Positions 1 through 12,389 of a stretch of DNA of 64,000 nucleotides are shown in pieces (the first letter of the stretch is position 1; every line of letters starts with the position of its first letter). Made by a program: the position numbers and the translations under genes. Below the pieces are notes generated by a model, which worked only from the letters and a program-made list of their open reading frames with translations, was not told where the DNA came from and made no database searches. The stretch lies in NCBI GenBank assembly GCA_963971425.1, contig OZ020524.1:16805845-16869844 (forward strand). The letters run 5' to 3'. The DNA is from Bryoerythrophyllum caledonicum (Eukaryota > Streptophyta > Bryopsida > Pottiales > Pottiaceae).

Positions 1-1254
1 AATATTTGAAACAGATGAAACATTCCTTGAGCCCTCTAAAATATGTGGTTGACACTCTAAAATGAAGAGTGGTGGGAGGGCATAATCATTTAACATAATT
101 ATACAATTACAAATGATTTGTTGGCCAATATTTTCTTTTAGCAAAAACATAGTTAGACTTACATTGTAATGAAAAAAGAAAATAGAAAAGATAAGAGTAA
201 GAAGAGAATACAAATCAACCAATTAAAAACTTGAAATTGGTAATAATTGGATTGTTTTTTTTGTCAAGAAACCTTTTAATACCTTCAATAACATACTTAA
301 AATATATTGCAAAGTTCATCTTCAAACTAAATTTTAGATGAATGATTGATGATGCTCAGATCAAAATTCTAAATGTTTGTACTAGAATATATAACTCAAT
401 CAATCAAATAGAACATAATGACATTGAAATATACACTCTAGTCATAAATATTAATGAGGCAAAAAGATGAAATCATAGGTGACAAATTGGGTGCATTTAC
501 AACTAACCATGATATGTCTTCTCCTCCGTGCCTATTGCCATTCAAAAGATCCAGACAACAACTTCACTCCTAAAAATACAATCTCTAGTATAAAACAAAG
601 CACACATTAGGGGTGTCAGAGCTCCCTATATCTACTCGTAAACTTACAAGATAAATAACCATGACATGGTTCAAATTGGACCAAACACTCTCAAGTTCCT
701 TTGCAATATCTACTAAGATTTTGAGTTATACGTCACTAACACAACGTGCCCACATGTGCATCTATCACAGCCACACATAGAAGCCCAACCTCCACTCTCT
801 CTATTTGATTGCCCTGAGACGGCCGCGCCCTAAACACATTGTTGTCCTCCTCCAGTCACAACTCCCTACTAAAAATAGATGACCTTGGGAACACTAACCG
901 TGACTCTAATTTTCTAAACATGGCTTTCTCATCTTGGATGTTTTTTTTCCCCCCATAGATGAGACTATGATTTTTTTACATGGCATTTTCTGCAAACTTG
1001 GTACCATTGCCATGGCTATCAACTGAAATTTCTAGCTTTTTTTCAAATGAAGCAACAATCAAGTCCCGAGCTAGTTGGTCCATTATCTAATTTACCATTG
1101 AACTACTCATTTAGAGATTAATTATAAAACACTAAAAGCCGTGGTATTATACATCAAATACAAATAGTATTTATATTATACTACAAATATAGTATTGGAT
1201 TAAATTGGCAAAACGCTTTGGAAAGATGCTCTTGAAGAGATTATGGACCGCTGA
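1..1254. other. Downstream flank of the receptor kinase; no gene seen
   Basis: AT-rich sequence beyond the stop codon of the minus-strand kinase gene. It should contain the kinase 3' UTR and polyadenylation region, but I cannot place a cleavage site. I see no coding region, RNA gene or recognisable transposon end. Confidence 0.5.
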
Positions 1255-4200
1255 TCACCTGGGCGCCACATGAACGACAGTGCCACTGTAGAGCTCGCTG
1301 GTGTCGGCCAAGCTGCGGTCGCGGTCGCGGGTGCTGCTGAACGGGTAGCTCAACATGGGCACCGAGGTGGACGTTCGGGCGCTGTTCGACGAGGTCATGT
1401 CCATGGAGTAGCCGTCGGGGAAGAGCTCTGCATTCCTGCGCCCCAGCTCCTCCAAGTCGCGCACCACCTCGGCCATGGTGGGCCGCGCCTCGGGCATTTC
1501 GCGGCAGCAGCTCAGGGCCAGCGCCATGAACGCCTCCAGCGGCTCCGGTGGGCAGTGCGTGATGTGCGGGTCGATCATGGACATGCCCTGCCCCACCAGC
1601 GACCTCTGATGCGCCTGCATCTCATGTGCTCAGTCAAACAGGTCAGTGATTCTGGCTGAAAAAATGAGTCTAGAATTTCTCTACTTATCGATCCAAATGA
1701 AGCTAACTAGTGATGTAACTTTCACCTGATTAGTGCCACTTTCTACAACTACCATGACTATAGTTTTTTCTCATTTTCAAGTGGTTCTTCATGGATTTTC
1801 TTAGACTGGTCATTTTAGCCTTTCACATGGGGAGTGCGAAGTGCATGCTCACCTCTCGGACGATGTTCTTGCCCTTGGAGATGGCCTGCATGCCAGTGAT
1901 GAGCTCCAGCAGCACCACTCCGAAGCTGTAGACGTCGCTCTTGTCGGTCAGTTTGTGAGTGAGGAAATACTCGGGGTCCATGTACCCCGGCGTGCCTTTC
2001 ACCACAGTGGAGACGTGGCCCGGAGTGGCTCCTTCCATGTCAGGCACTGGTGCCAAGCGTGACAGCCCGAAGTCCGCCACTTTGGCCACCTTGTGGTTGT
2101 CCAGCAGGATGTTGCTGGCCTTGATATCTCGGTGAAATATGGGCGGGTTGGCTTCTGTGTGCAGGTACAGAATCCCACGCGCAGAGCCTAGTGCAATCCG
2201 CAAGCGCGTTGGGAAGTCCAACGGTATGCCTGATATTCCTGCAATACACAGCAAGCATAGGCTACATTAGATGTTTTCACATCACCAAATGTGCTATCTC
2301 TCGTTCCCTACCAGAAATGTTTCCTCTACTCTCGTGACATGTCCAACATGACCTGCCGCATTCTAAAATTCACAAATGGTATCCGTTTTTAGAACTAAAT
2401 GACATTTAGAATTTGCAGGATAGAGAAAGGTAATGCATCAAAAATGCCAATGATACCATTATAAACTGCCAATATATTGAATTTAAGCTCAAGTAATTTT
2501 CCATATTATGAGTCTAAGAGATGATCTGTGGAGAAAGTAATGGTTACCAGACAAATGGTCCCGGAGAGTACCCCCGGGCATATATTCATACACCAACATC
2601 TGCATGCAGAATCAGCACATCACTCAGTCAGTCCATCCACACCTCATATTTCAGAGGTAGCACAATAAACGACGTAACTTGACCCACCTGCTCGCCCTCG
2701 TCGTCGCAGTAGCCCTCCAGCATGACGAGGTTGCGGTGATGCACTCGAGACAGGAGCTCTATCTCGGTGTAAAACTCATGGGCGCCTTGAAGCGATCCCT
2801 CTTCCGCACGCTTGATAGCCACGAGCTTTTTGCCGTCATTAAGCCTGCCCAGGTACACCTTGCCATAGCCGCCTTGGCCAATCTGTTTGTCGTCACTGAA
2901 GTTGTCTGTCGCCTGTGCCAGCTCCTCAAACGAAAAGGACTTCACACCAGCCACTTTCAAAGCCGGGTTACGCTTCGCTCTGTTCACTGCAGCACCAAAA
3001 ACACGAACCTCAGCTCACAGAATGAGAAAAATATGTGTTAAAGACGAGGGCGAATACGCAAACTTACATCGTTCAATTTGAGCTCGGAGGGCAGGTGGGA
3101 GTTTCTGACGGCGGCGGTAGAACAGAAACAATATCAGTGCAGTCACTGCCATTGCAAACAGCGCAGCTCCGATGACAATGCCAGCAATCGCTCCTCCGGA
3201 CAGACCACCCTTCGATGCTGTGTCATACGCTATAACCACATGCCAACCGAACCTTCAATTGAGCTCCCAGACCAAAAAACGTTGCAAATTTACCAAGAAT
3301 TCTAGTCCAAGCAAGTCATGTCAAACACAGTACTGTCTCACTACCAATGACATGCAAACTGGTCATTTTTCATTTCTCATAATCAGAGGCTGCTTGCACA
3401 TTCCCTACTTCACAACTCATAGATCAATCCAAACAGTGGAACCTGAAAGTTTATTGACAATGAGCTTGACTTTGAGTGACAGACTCATTACGGAGGCTGC
3501 AGCAGATGGATACCTGAGAGGCTGCGGGGCTCGAACGAGAGAAGCTCGTATGGTCCGAACACGGGGCTATCGGGGATATTCCAAGCCGAGAAGGTGGAGT
3601 AGAGGCGGCCGAACTCCGACTCGTTGAAGGTGTTGTTACCACTGGGGTAGAGGCGGATGGACATTTTCAGCCGGGGCCCCTGCTGCCACATATAGTCTTG
3701 CAGCACCACCTGGCTCAGGCTCAGATTCAAGCCGCTTGACAGATACGCCCGGAACTGCTCGTCGTAGAGGTCGAAGACGGTGAAGCCCGGACTCTTGAGC
3801 CTGTACCCAACCGTGATGTATCTGCACGTCGTGCATGTGTTGGGCGGAATTTCGACTGGCTCACTGCTGTCGAAAGGAGTCTCCACCACGTCGTAGTTGG
3901 GAACGCACACCGGGTTCTGGAGTGTCTCCGTATTGTTGGGGTCACATATCATCGGGTTCCCTGAGAATCTACCACCACCAACATATCTTTTCAGCAACAT
4001 ACACAACAGAATATACACCCTGGCTACCTGAACAAATCTCGATACAACATGGTAAATTTAACTAATAAGGTCTTCACAATCTTCAGGAATGTAGTGAGTA
4101 CTCTGTAAACGTTCACAGTGCTTCGATGGTGATTATTGTCCCACTTACCGAACATGAGTCTTGGAGTTGCTTTCTAAAGCTGCCAAGGACCTATTGAACG

Positions 4201-6512
4201 ATGCGAGCTGGTTGTTTTGGAGGTCTCTGCACATGATACGGTTTGAGCACGTAGAGATGAGATAAGAGATATTGAGAAGTTGGTGGACTTGAAGGCAGTG
4301 GTTACTAGTTCTTACATGAGTTTTGTTCCTACTTGCGACTGCCACATCGCTGCTGTCCCCAAGCTTGATGGTACTGGGCCACTGAGCTGGTTGTTCCTTA
4401 ACACCCTGAGAATCAAAGAGCAGTCCGCTTGTTTCAACCAGAAAAAAATCACTGAATAACCAAAGTAAGTCTATCAACTGGAAAAGACATAAACTTCAGA
4501 AGGAAACCCTGGATCAAAATCTTACAGAATTGAAATATTCTGCAAGCTCCCAATCTGGTCAGGAATCGGACCAGTCAACCGATTGTTCGATAGATCTCTG
4601 CATGGATTCATACCCAAGTCTCAGAAATTGTGACCTTTTTATTGCGCTGATATCTTAATCTACTTCTGTGCATTCTACCACAATGTGCATCCGGAGGAAA
4701 CAGAGAGTTGAAGTGACCTACAAGTGTGTGAGATTCACAGGATATGCAGATGTGTTAGGTATAGTGCCAGACAGATTGTTGTTACTCAAATCCAACACTT
4801 CCAACGATCTGAGGGTGCCGATATCTGAAATGTTCCCCGTCAAGCCACAGCCCCGCAAGCTCCTGTGCAAATAAAAGTTGAAGTCGCCATCTCATTCCAA
4901 TTATAACGCATAGTTTGCTTCGTCAAATACTAGAAAAATATTGAAAAAGGGCGAACTCAAAAACTTTAGATAAACGACTAGTGAAGCTTCTAAGTGTGTG
5001 AGGAAACTTACAGTTTCAGAAGTGTAGACCTATTTGTCCATGATGGGGGGATTGTGGCGTCCGGAGCGAATTTGTTGTTATCAAGTTGGCTGCAATCAAC
5101 ATCCGCTGGAATCAACTCAAGACGCTCAGAGAAGTAAAACATCACAAACTCACTCGCACTCTCATCACATGCAACTTTTGATGAAACAGGGTTCCGGCTT
5201 TGCTCACATAATGAGAAGCTGGGGCGCGTTGCCAATTTCAGGTGGCAAATATCCAGTTATGTTGTTGTTATCCAGCAATCTGCGAAAATGTCCAATTGCA
5301 AAAGGAAATCAGTTAAAAAGGCATTTATCACTTCTTAAGAAACTTGGAGGTAGAAAGCCTCACATGTGGACCAGATTTGGGAGCGAACCCAGTTCCTTCG
5401 GAAGGCTTCCGTTCAATGAGTTGTTGTTCATATGCCTACAAAATGCGCACTTTGTAAAGTCAGTAGGGTGAACTCCTGCTTCAAGTTGTGAGTTGGTGAT
5501 AGATGGAAGAGTTGGTGCGACTTACAAATGTTGAATTGCTGTCAAGCCTACAAACTCTGGTGGAATAGGGCCCGAGATTTGGTTCTCGTCGATCTGGATT
5601 CTGTCGAGAGATCGCAAGTTGCCGAGCTCGGGGGGCAAGATGCCAGAGAACCGGTTTCCATTCAGCAACCTGAAGTCCACACATCAGTCAATGAAGAAAT
5701 CAACGGCTTTGACGAGAGAGCAAAGGTTTTGAGCTCTTCTTACAAGAGTTCCATGTTGGTCAACTTCCCGAATGTAGACGGAATGCTCCCTGTCATGTGG
5801 TTCCACATCACGTTCCTGCATCAAAAGATCTCTCAGAAACATATCTCTTCAGCCAGCAAAAAAACAAAAAAGACTGATATAAAGGTTTTGGTATTGTTAC
5901 AGATATTCAAGCTGAGCGAGGTTGCCGAGTTCTGGTGCCAGTGTACCCCCAAGGTTGAGATCAAAGAGCCGTCTACAAAACACACACCACTTCGTCACAA
6001 ACAGGTGCAATAGTCGTGACAAAATCACTGCTAGAATCACCTTAAGAAAAACCACAGAAGAGAAGCACGTTTCAAGTATGGTTTGAACCGAATTTCTTGT
6101 AACCATAACAACGTTTCTAAAATGATTTTTCGGGTGTGTTTTCATGGCAACGGATGTATTAAACTTGTTGATCAAACTCACAACTCCTCGACAAACGTGA
6201 CGTTGCCGAGTCCTCGAGGCTCAGTGCAAGCCACCCCCCTCCACTCATTTTCACAAGGGTCGTCCCCAGTCCAGCTATTCAAGTTGCAACTCGGGTCTTG
6301 CAAAGTCTTATAAAACGCTTGAAGCGCTAGAGCTGCAGAAAAAACACGCACAACTTCACGTTAACCACCCTGCCGCTTCGAAACGAAGAACAACAGAAAT
6401 GGTTAACCATCTTACTATCAGTTCGGTCCGTGACGGCGCCAGCGAGAGCACACAACGCGAACAGCAACGCCGTCACGCCTCCGCTTCTCCAAATCAGGCT
6501 GGCCATAGCCAA
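1255..6512 (-). CDS. LRR receptor-like serine/threonine kinase, LRR-VIII-1 type, 18 exons
   Basis: A plasma-membrane receptor kinase of the Arabidopsis At1g06840 type. Exons that join in frame with GT-AG borders: 6512-6416, 6332-6182, 5972-5901, 5815-5744, 5669-5526, 5435-5364, 5279-5208, 5089-5012, 4862-4722, 4597-4526, 4405-4316, 4226-4149, 3968-3514, 3229-3068, 2986-2688, 2599-2548, 2238-1853, 1614-1255. They total 2853 bp (950 residues plus stop), close to the family length. Order: signal peptide (about 1-26), LRR N-cap with [13 protein letters not shown], about eleven LRRs, a CTTC motif before the conserved [12 protein letters not shown], a membrane segment (about 545-569) followed by RRR, then the kinase. 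Kinase landmarks are present: GQGGYGKV at 622, Lys 644, HRD at 738-740, DFG at 758-760 and the TPGY..PEY activation segment, so an active kinase is likely. The C-terminus ends VAPR. Family placement is from memory of related proteins; the ligand is unknown. No frameshift or stop was found. Confidence 0.93.
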
Positions 6513-7287
6513 GAGATGATCAATGGCCTCTCAAGGTGCGAACCCCATCCTCACATCAACCAAAGTGAAGGTACATCGATTTCCTCCGATAAAGTATGCA
6601 CTGACGTCAATTGAGGTCGGCAATTCCTACGACTCACACACATCTGGATCACACTCACCGTTCACCACCATAACCCCAGCCAAACTGAACACCGATCCTC
6701 CTTCCAATCCTCTCAAAACCTGACTGGAGTTCCGACAACGTCAACAGTCACGAAACAACCATCTCCGTGGCGTCCTGACCCACTTAGTCAAAGGTTGATG
6801 AAGTACTGTAGAAGAATGATTCCAAACTGATTATTCTCGAACGTAAGGCTCCACACAAATATTATTATCGCTGTAGGTAAAGTCCACACTGTCTGCAAAC
6901 TTTTGCTAGACTCTAAGGAAAAGAGCACACTAAATTGCTGTTGTGAAGCACGTGCGCTGCTCGGTCAAGATGACTATGGCTTTCTCGTATCAGGCAATAC
7001 CAAGTTGTTGTTTATTCCAGCATCGAGCGCGGCGTCCGTCTGCTTTCTCGACAGGGTAAGATTTTCTTAGACAAGATGATGATAACTTCGAAGCTGATAT
7101 TTTCACCGCGATTGATTGAATGTTGGCTACATTTCAACGCACTCTCCTCAGTTCCGGGAACATGAGGACTTGCGGTGGCTCTCGAAACTGATCGCCTGTT
7201 AGTCATATATCAAGATTGATATGAAGTTTGACACATGTAAGTTCCAAGATAAAAGTTTAATCAGTTTCTATTCCAAGTCCGAGGTGT
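6513..7287. other. Upstream region of the receptor kinase
   Basis: About 775 bp between the kinase start codon and a repeat. It should hold the minus-strand promoter and 5' leader. I find no clear TATA box and no credible coding region; the short open frames here have no recognisable content. Confidence 0.4.
6602..6609. promoter_or_regulatory. TGACGTCA palindrome upstream of the kinase
   Basis: A perfect TGACGTCA palindrome lies 90 bp upstream of the kinase start codon. This is a classic plant bZIP (TGA/CRE-like) binding sequence. An 8-bp site can occur by chance and the transcription start is unknown, so it may lie in the leader. Confidence 0.3.
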
Positions 7288-7582
7288 AAGGGTCTGTTCA
7301 CACTTGGTGTTAGGAGCCGTGTTAGTAAATGAATCTAGTCTAAAGTTGCACCTATGTTTATTTTGTTGACTCCACTCTCACACCAAGTACAAAAGACCCT
7401 TAGATATACAACTTGAATGCATTTTGTTATAACACCACTTTCACACCAAGTGCGAACATACCCTTCCGTATAAAACCTGAATAGATTTTGCTAGAACACC
7501 ACTCTAGCACCAAGTGCGATTAGATCCTTAGATATACACTTTTTGCTATATAACCACTCTGACACCGTGTGAACATACCCTT
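7288..7582. repeat. MITE-like inverted repeat containing tandem repeats
   Basis: The left arm AAGGGTCTGTTCACACTTGG is matched in inverse orientation by an arm ending GTGTGAACATACCCTT. Between them, roughly 60-bp imperfect units (CACCACTCT..CACCAAGTGC..CCCTTAGATATAC) recur about four times from 7372. No coding capacity and no clear target-site duplication. It could be a small hAT-like non-autonomous element, but that is inference. Confidence 0.55.
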
Positions 7583-7926
7583 GAATATACATACATCATT
7601 GCATGCTCTAATGCATATGGAAGGCCAAAAGTCAACTGATTGGTTTTGTAATTGACTACTTTCATACTTGTTTGTGAGCTAAGTGCACAATAGGAGAAAA
7701 AGAAGAAGAACGCCTGTTCCCGGAGGGGACCGGCATAAATAAAGTGTTTGTTTGTTCCACTACTAAGACCATGCCCACCGAACAGGGAATTAGTAAGCTG
7801 GAACTACTTCCCCCTTTCGAAAGTAGACGCTTTGTAACGGGTAGCGAGATACCAACCAAGCAAACAACCAACCAACGAAACATCCACCTAACTAAGCAAG
7901 TAGCCAAAAAACCACAAACCAACCAA

Positions 7927-9569
7927 TCAGGATAAATCTGGGCGGGGGAAGCATTTAAGGGGGTCTTGTGTATCGGGAAGGGCTTGGTTGCTTTCAATTT
8001 TGCATTTCTGTAGTAAAATGGACATGGCATATTGAATAGCGATGGTGTTAATGTTTTTAAAGGTGATTTGAACTATTTCAATGGGTATTTTGAAGGTATC
8101 TTCTAGAGTTTTCATAGATGGGATAAAGGTGGTGGCACGAGCGCCAAATGTGATAACAATAAAGGGGTCCACATTCCATCCAAGGGCTATGATGTCGTCA
8201 ATGAGGGGTTGGTATTTATCTATTTTGTTTTGAATTGTTTCCGTGGAAAATCTATCATTGCAATATGTGAATTGAATGAATTGAATGGTGTAGTCTTGAT
8301 TAATGTGATCGGGTGGTGGGTCATTATATGGTAAACCTCTAATACAAAGGATGTCCGGTTTGAGCCTAGCATTGCAGTGACACCATTGAGTCTCGCATGA
8401 GCATGGGAGTAGCCACGGAGGGACCGTATTTTCTTGTGGATTGTTATTAAAGGTGCCGGCGTTCATTAATATAAAACATCTCGATTTGCTGTAGGAGGTG
8501 ATTAGTTTTTGGACTTCCCATACGGCTTTATTATGTCTTTTAACAATTAGGGAGTGTATGTGGTGGTTTTGGCATTTGAGTAGAACATGAAGCCATGTGT
8601 AGGGGTCCGTTGAAGGGCATATGGGGCATGTTATGGATGGAAACCTTTCTATTCCAAAGAAGAGTTGTTTGCGAGCGTTTCCCATATATTGACCTGTACG
8701 GAATTTGATGAGGCATGTTATTTGTGAGTCTGAAATGATGGGTTTTTCCAAAAATTTGTAGAGAGTTCATTGTCTATGTTGTTGTTAGTCCATTTTTCTA
8801 TGTTAGGAATATTTTCTGAGATTGTGTCAAGGTTGTTGTAGAGGTCTTGTTTTTTGAGATATTTGCCCAAAAATCTAATTGGGCCTTTGTCGGGGGTATC
8901 TTCTTTGGTAGGCCAGACTTCTTTTTGAAAGTAGTATGGGGTAGCATGGGCATGTTCGTGTGGATCTTTGGCCTTTTTGTGTGTTTTTTCTCGGCCTTCT
9001 TTTGCTAGTTTATCTGCTTGTTCGTTGCCATCAATATTGGCATGGGCTCGCACTTTGTGGAGGGTTGTGATTTGTGTTCGATTTTGTAACATTTGGACCA
9101 TTGATATTAATATGGTTTGATCGGGGTGGCTATTGTGAAGAGTAGGGTGTGTTATTTGAGTGTTTAGTAGGTAAAGTGCATTTATACAATTGGTGAATAT
9201 ATGTGCGGATTCATTATTGTATTTTGTTGTGATGATTTGTAGTGTTTTGTGAATGGCCATGAGTTCTGCTCTAAGTATATTTTGTAGTCCATGGAGTCTT
9301 TTGGCTAGCTTAATTTCCTTGGTAGAATTATAAATGCCATAGCCAGCTTTTTCTCTGCGCCTAGATCCCGGGCTAATTTGTTCTGGTGGTTTAAAGGAGC
9401 CATCGGTGTAATAACCATGTGCGGAGTTAAATTTTGGTGTGGTATGAGTTGGATAGTTTGGGAGAGGGGGCGGTGTGACAAAGTGGTTTAGTGTATTGTT
9501 GACATAGTTTAGTTTTGACCAATTTTTACTTCGGTTTACGGGGGTTTGTGTAGGTGTCGGTGGGGCCAA
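7927..9569 (-). pseudogene. LINE-2 ORF2 C-terminal part: RNase H and zinc motif
   Basis: Decayed coding sequence for the end of the LINE polyprotein. Two overlapping frames (9569-8718 and 8751-7927) show a frameshift near 8740. RNase H landmarks are YYTDGSF, AELMAIHKTL, a former FTDCINAL now reading FTNCINAL (the catalytic Asp replaced by Asn), and VRAHANIDGNEQADKLAKEG. A C-terminal CPICPSTDP..H..LKC zinc-type motif follows. In related copies the protein stops soon after LPDTQDPP; here the frame runs about ten residues further. The frameshift and the Asp to Asn change mean it is not functional. Confidence 0.85.
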
Positions 9570-9651
9570 TTTTGTGTATAGTTTGTGTATGCTTAAATTA
9601 TCTGTTATGGAGGTAAGTTCGGCAAGTTGTTAAAGGGTGCCAATAGTTTGA

Positions 9652-9665
9652 TTTTGATGGTGGAC
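9652..9665. repeat. Left target-site duplication of LINE-1
   Basis: TTTTGATGGTGGAC here matches TTTTGATGATGGAC at 22290-22303 with one mismatch. The two copies bracket LINE-1 and together rebuild the LINE-2 codons VHHQ. The T-run of the LINE-1 tail makes the exact length uncertain (10-14 bp). Confidence 0.7.
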
Positions 9666-10759
9666 GTGACTAAAGTTTGTAAGCTAGGAAGGTGATTGCA
9701 GAGGAATCGGGGAAAAATGACTGAGTAGAGCTTCGAGACTTGTGGTGAGGGGAGTGGAAGGACTCAGTCTCAGAAACACACATTCGAATCAACAACAGGT
9801 GGCTGGAGTTGCTGTGGAGCCCTCGTTTGTAATAGAACTGAGGCTAGTATGGTCGTGCTGTAGAGCTGCGTGAGAGTTGGAGAAGTTGGACTGGGCTCAT
9901 ATCAAGATCTATGATAGAAGCGTTGCAAAGAGAGAGTAGAGGTGCTAGATCTGAGATGGGAAGTAGCTGAAGGCGGGGATACCAGTGTTGGCACTCAAAT
10001 CTGAGCCTCCAACTACACTCCTTAGAGGCGAATCTACCTAGATCTAACCCCCCCATAGCAGATCTGCACACCTCCAGCAGTCATTCTGCCTCCCCGAACC
10101 ACGCTATCAACATTCAACATTGAAGACCCACATCTACAGGCTCTTTCTCACCCCTCTTTTACACTCTTTCTCTTCCGTTATCTCACTGACGTTATTTTCA
10201 CATCACCACCATGCTTTCATAGAAACTCACACAGTTTATGCAATAGATCTGATATTATTTGCTCAAGAAATTTTTGCACCAGATCTGGAGGACAACTCTA
10301 TAGAACAAGCTCTGGAGTGAAGATTGACAGAACAGAATACGGAGATCTACTCCAAGGCAACATCGACACACAAAGCCAGGCTATCTCTACCCTTCTCCAT
10401 TTACTTTCTGCAGTAGACACTTGGACTTCTAACGAAATCCTACACCTCACCACATCCGCACACAATAGCTATAGTACACCACAACACTAACATTGCACCA
10501 TACACACACAGATTTGCACAAAAACCCTAATAGAAAATGCCACTAAATTCGTGTGTGTAGATCGTACGCGGAAGCGCTCGCAAAATTCTCCAGATCTGGA
10601 TCTACCTACGCAACAGCAGCAAAGGAACACACCATCAGCACCAAAACCAACGACAACATCTGGAGGTGGTGCGCGACAAAAGGACAGCAGACTCGCAGCA
10701 ACAACACAGCAGCAAGAAAAAGAGAACGAGGACAAAAAAGAAGGTTAGTATTGCTACAA
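9666..10759 (+). other. LINE-1 5' region with repeated AGATCT words
   Basis: Non-coding 5' leader or internal promoter region. AGATCT-containing words occur repeatedly between about 9900 and 10600. The 5' region of LINE-3 (42783-43700) has the same habit, which suggests a shared but fast-changing promoter module. The first 28 bp (9665-9692) are an antisense piece of the endonuclease region (see findings). Open frames here have no recognisable protein. Confidence 0.5.
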
Positions 10760-12055
10760 AACCCTCAACTCTTTCTACAACCCCGCCTTGCGTCTTTACA
10801 GCACTTCTCTTCACCTCTCTCACTCCCTCCTACCTCAACAATACCTCTCATCTCTCCATATCCCCTCACCCCCCTTCTCTTCGTTCCTCTTGTCAACCCC
10901 ACCTCCCTCCCCCGGACTATCCCCCCTTTCACCCTCTGCCGACTCTCCCTTCCCCTGAATTCCCCCCCTCCCAGACGTCTCTCCCCAACTTCCCGCCCTC
11001 TCTACCTTCGAAACCCCCTCCACACCAAAATCCCGCCCCTGCCCCTCACCCCCCCCCCCTCTCTCGTAGGCACCCATCCCGAGCCTTCCACCCTCACTCG
11101 CCTCGTAACCTCCCCTCAAAGTCCCCCACAGAGCCAACCCCCCGTCCTTCCTCCCACAGCAGCCCCTCCCTTCAGCCCCTCGCAGACTCAACTCCCCGCC
11201 CTCCCTTTTTCCGTAACCCCTCTTCACAGATCTCTACTATTTCAACCCTCCAACCCCCCTCTCCCCATAGTTCCTTTCTACAGGTCCTTGTGGATCCAAC
11301 CCGGCACCCTCCCTTCCCCCGGACCCCCTTCCCACAGATCCTCACAAAACCCCCCGAAACCCCCTCTCACAGACCTCTCGCTCAGTCCTCATCATCTCCC
11401 CCACCAAAGATCCTCAGTCCTCCTTTCCCACTCCCCTTCACTCACTGTCTCCGCTCGCGGACACCCACTCACACTCGACCTCCAACCCCCCCTCGCCTCC
11501 ATCCTCAGATCCTCACCCTCTCAGAACCCCCCCCTCCCGACACTCTCCCTGACTCCTTCCTCCCGACCCAAACCCCCGACTCACCTCCCTGACCTTCCCC
11601 CGACTTCCCCCCATGACCTTCTCCCTCCCCCACTAAGTACTCATCCCACACTCTTACTCTTCCCCCGAAACCCCCCGCACAGACCTCTCATTCAATCACC
11701 ACCCTCTCCCTCACCGAAGACCCCTAGCCCTCCCTCACCACTCCCCTTCACTCACTGCTTTTCCCACAGACACTCACTCACACTCAACTACGAACCCCCT
11801 CTTGCCTTCAGTACCAAACCCTCAGGCCTTCCCCCAATCCCCCGACCCAAACCCTCGACTCCCCTCCCTGGCCTTCCCCCTCCCCCACTCTGCTCTCACC
11901 CCACACCCTACCCATCTCCCTCTCACCAACTCTATTCTCCTCCCTACTGAACCCCCTCTCCTTCTCACCAACTCCACTCTCCTCCCTACTGAACCCCCTC
12001 TCCCCCTCCTCGAACCCGTCATAGCGACACCAAAAACCCGCTACAACAGAAACTA
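10760..12055 (+). repeat. C/T-rich low-complexity tract in the LINE-1 5' region
   Basis: About 1.3 kb is overwhelmingly C and T on the plus strand. It includes an imperfect duplication: CCCACTCCCCTTCACTCACT near 11426 recurs near 11737 with similar flanks. A roughly 48-bp unit is repeated in tandem at 11926-12005. The long proline-rich open frames across it, on both strands, are products of the composition and not genes. From 12140 to 12340 the tract grades into an AGCGACCCCCCAA-type short repeat. Confidence 0.75.
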
Positions 12056-12389
12056 AACCCTTGCCTGCGACACTCAGAAAACTAGACTACGACCCTCGAA
12101 TCCACGCCTGCGACCTATATATCAACTCTCCCCAGAGACCTCCCAACACCCCGTAGCGACCCACCACTTCCCCCTAGCGACCCTAAAAACCCAGGTAGTG
12201 ACCTCCCAACCCCCCCCCCCCAGCGACCCCCCAACCCTCATTAGCGACCCCCCAACTACCACTAGAAACCCCCCACTCCCCACTAGTGACACCTCCAACT
12301 CCCACAGCGACCTCCTACATCCCACCAACGACCCTTCCATCCCAGTCAAGTCAATTACAGTAGTAGTACTAGGAAGGAGCAGAACTAAC

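Larger units (their letters stand above)
7694..9665 (-). mobile_element. LINE-2, 3' segment (cut off from its 5' part by LINE-1)
   Basis: The 3' third of a minus-strand LINE: end of ORF2, 3' UTR, terminal hairpin relic (7712-7734) and a TTC-rich tail reading into 7694. Its inner end stops in the codons for VHHQ. The same point resumes at 22290 beyond LINE-1, so the two segments are one element of about 7.7 kb opened by LINE-1. Confidence 0.85.

Noticed and set aside
7012..7206. Small frame upstream of the receptor kinase
   Set aside because: 64 codons, no recognisable motif, probably chance in the intergenic region.
10553..11950. 465-codon and 308-codon Pro/Ser-rich open frames
   Set aside because: They lie in a C/T-rich tract that rarely forms stop codons in any frame. 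Translation is low-complexity in all frames and the tract belongs to a LINE 5' region.
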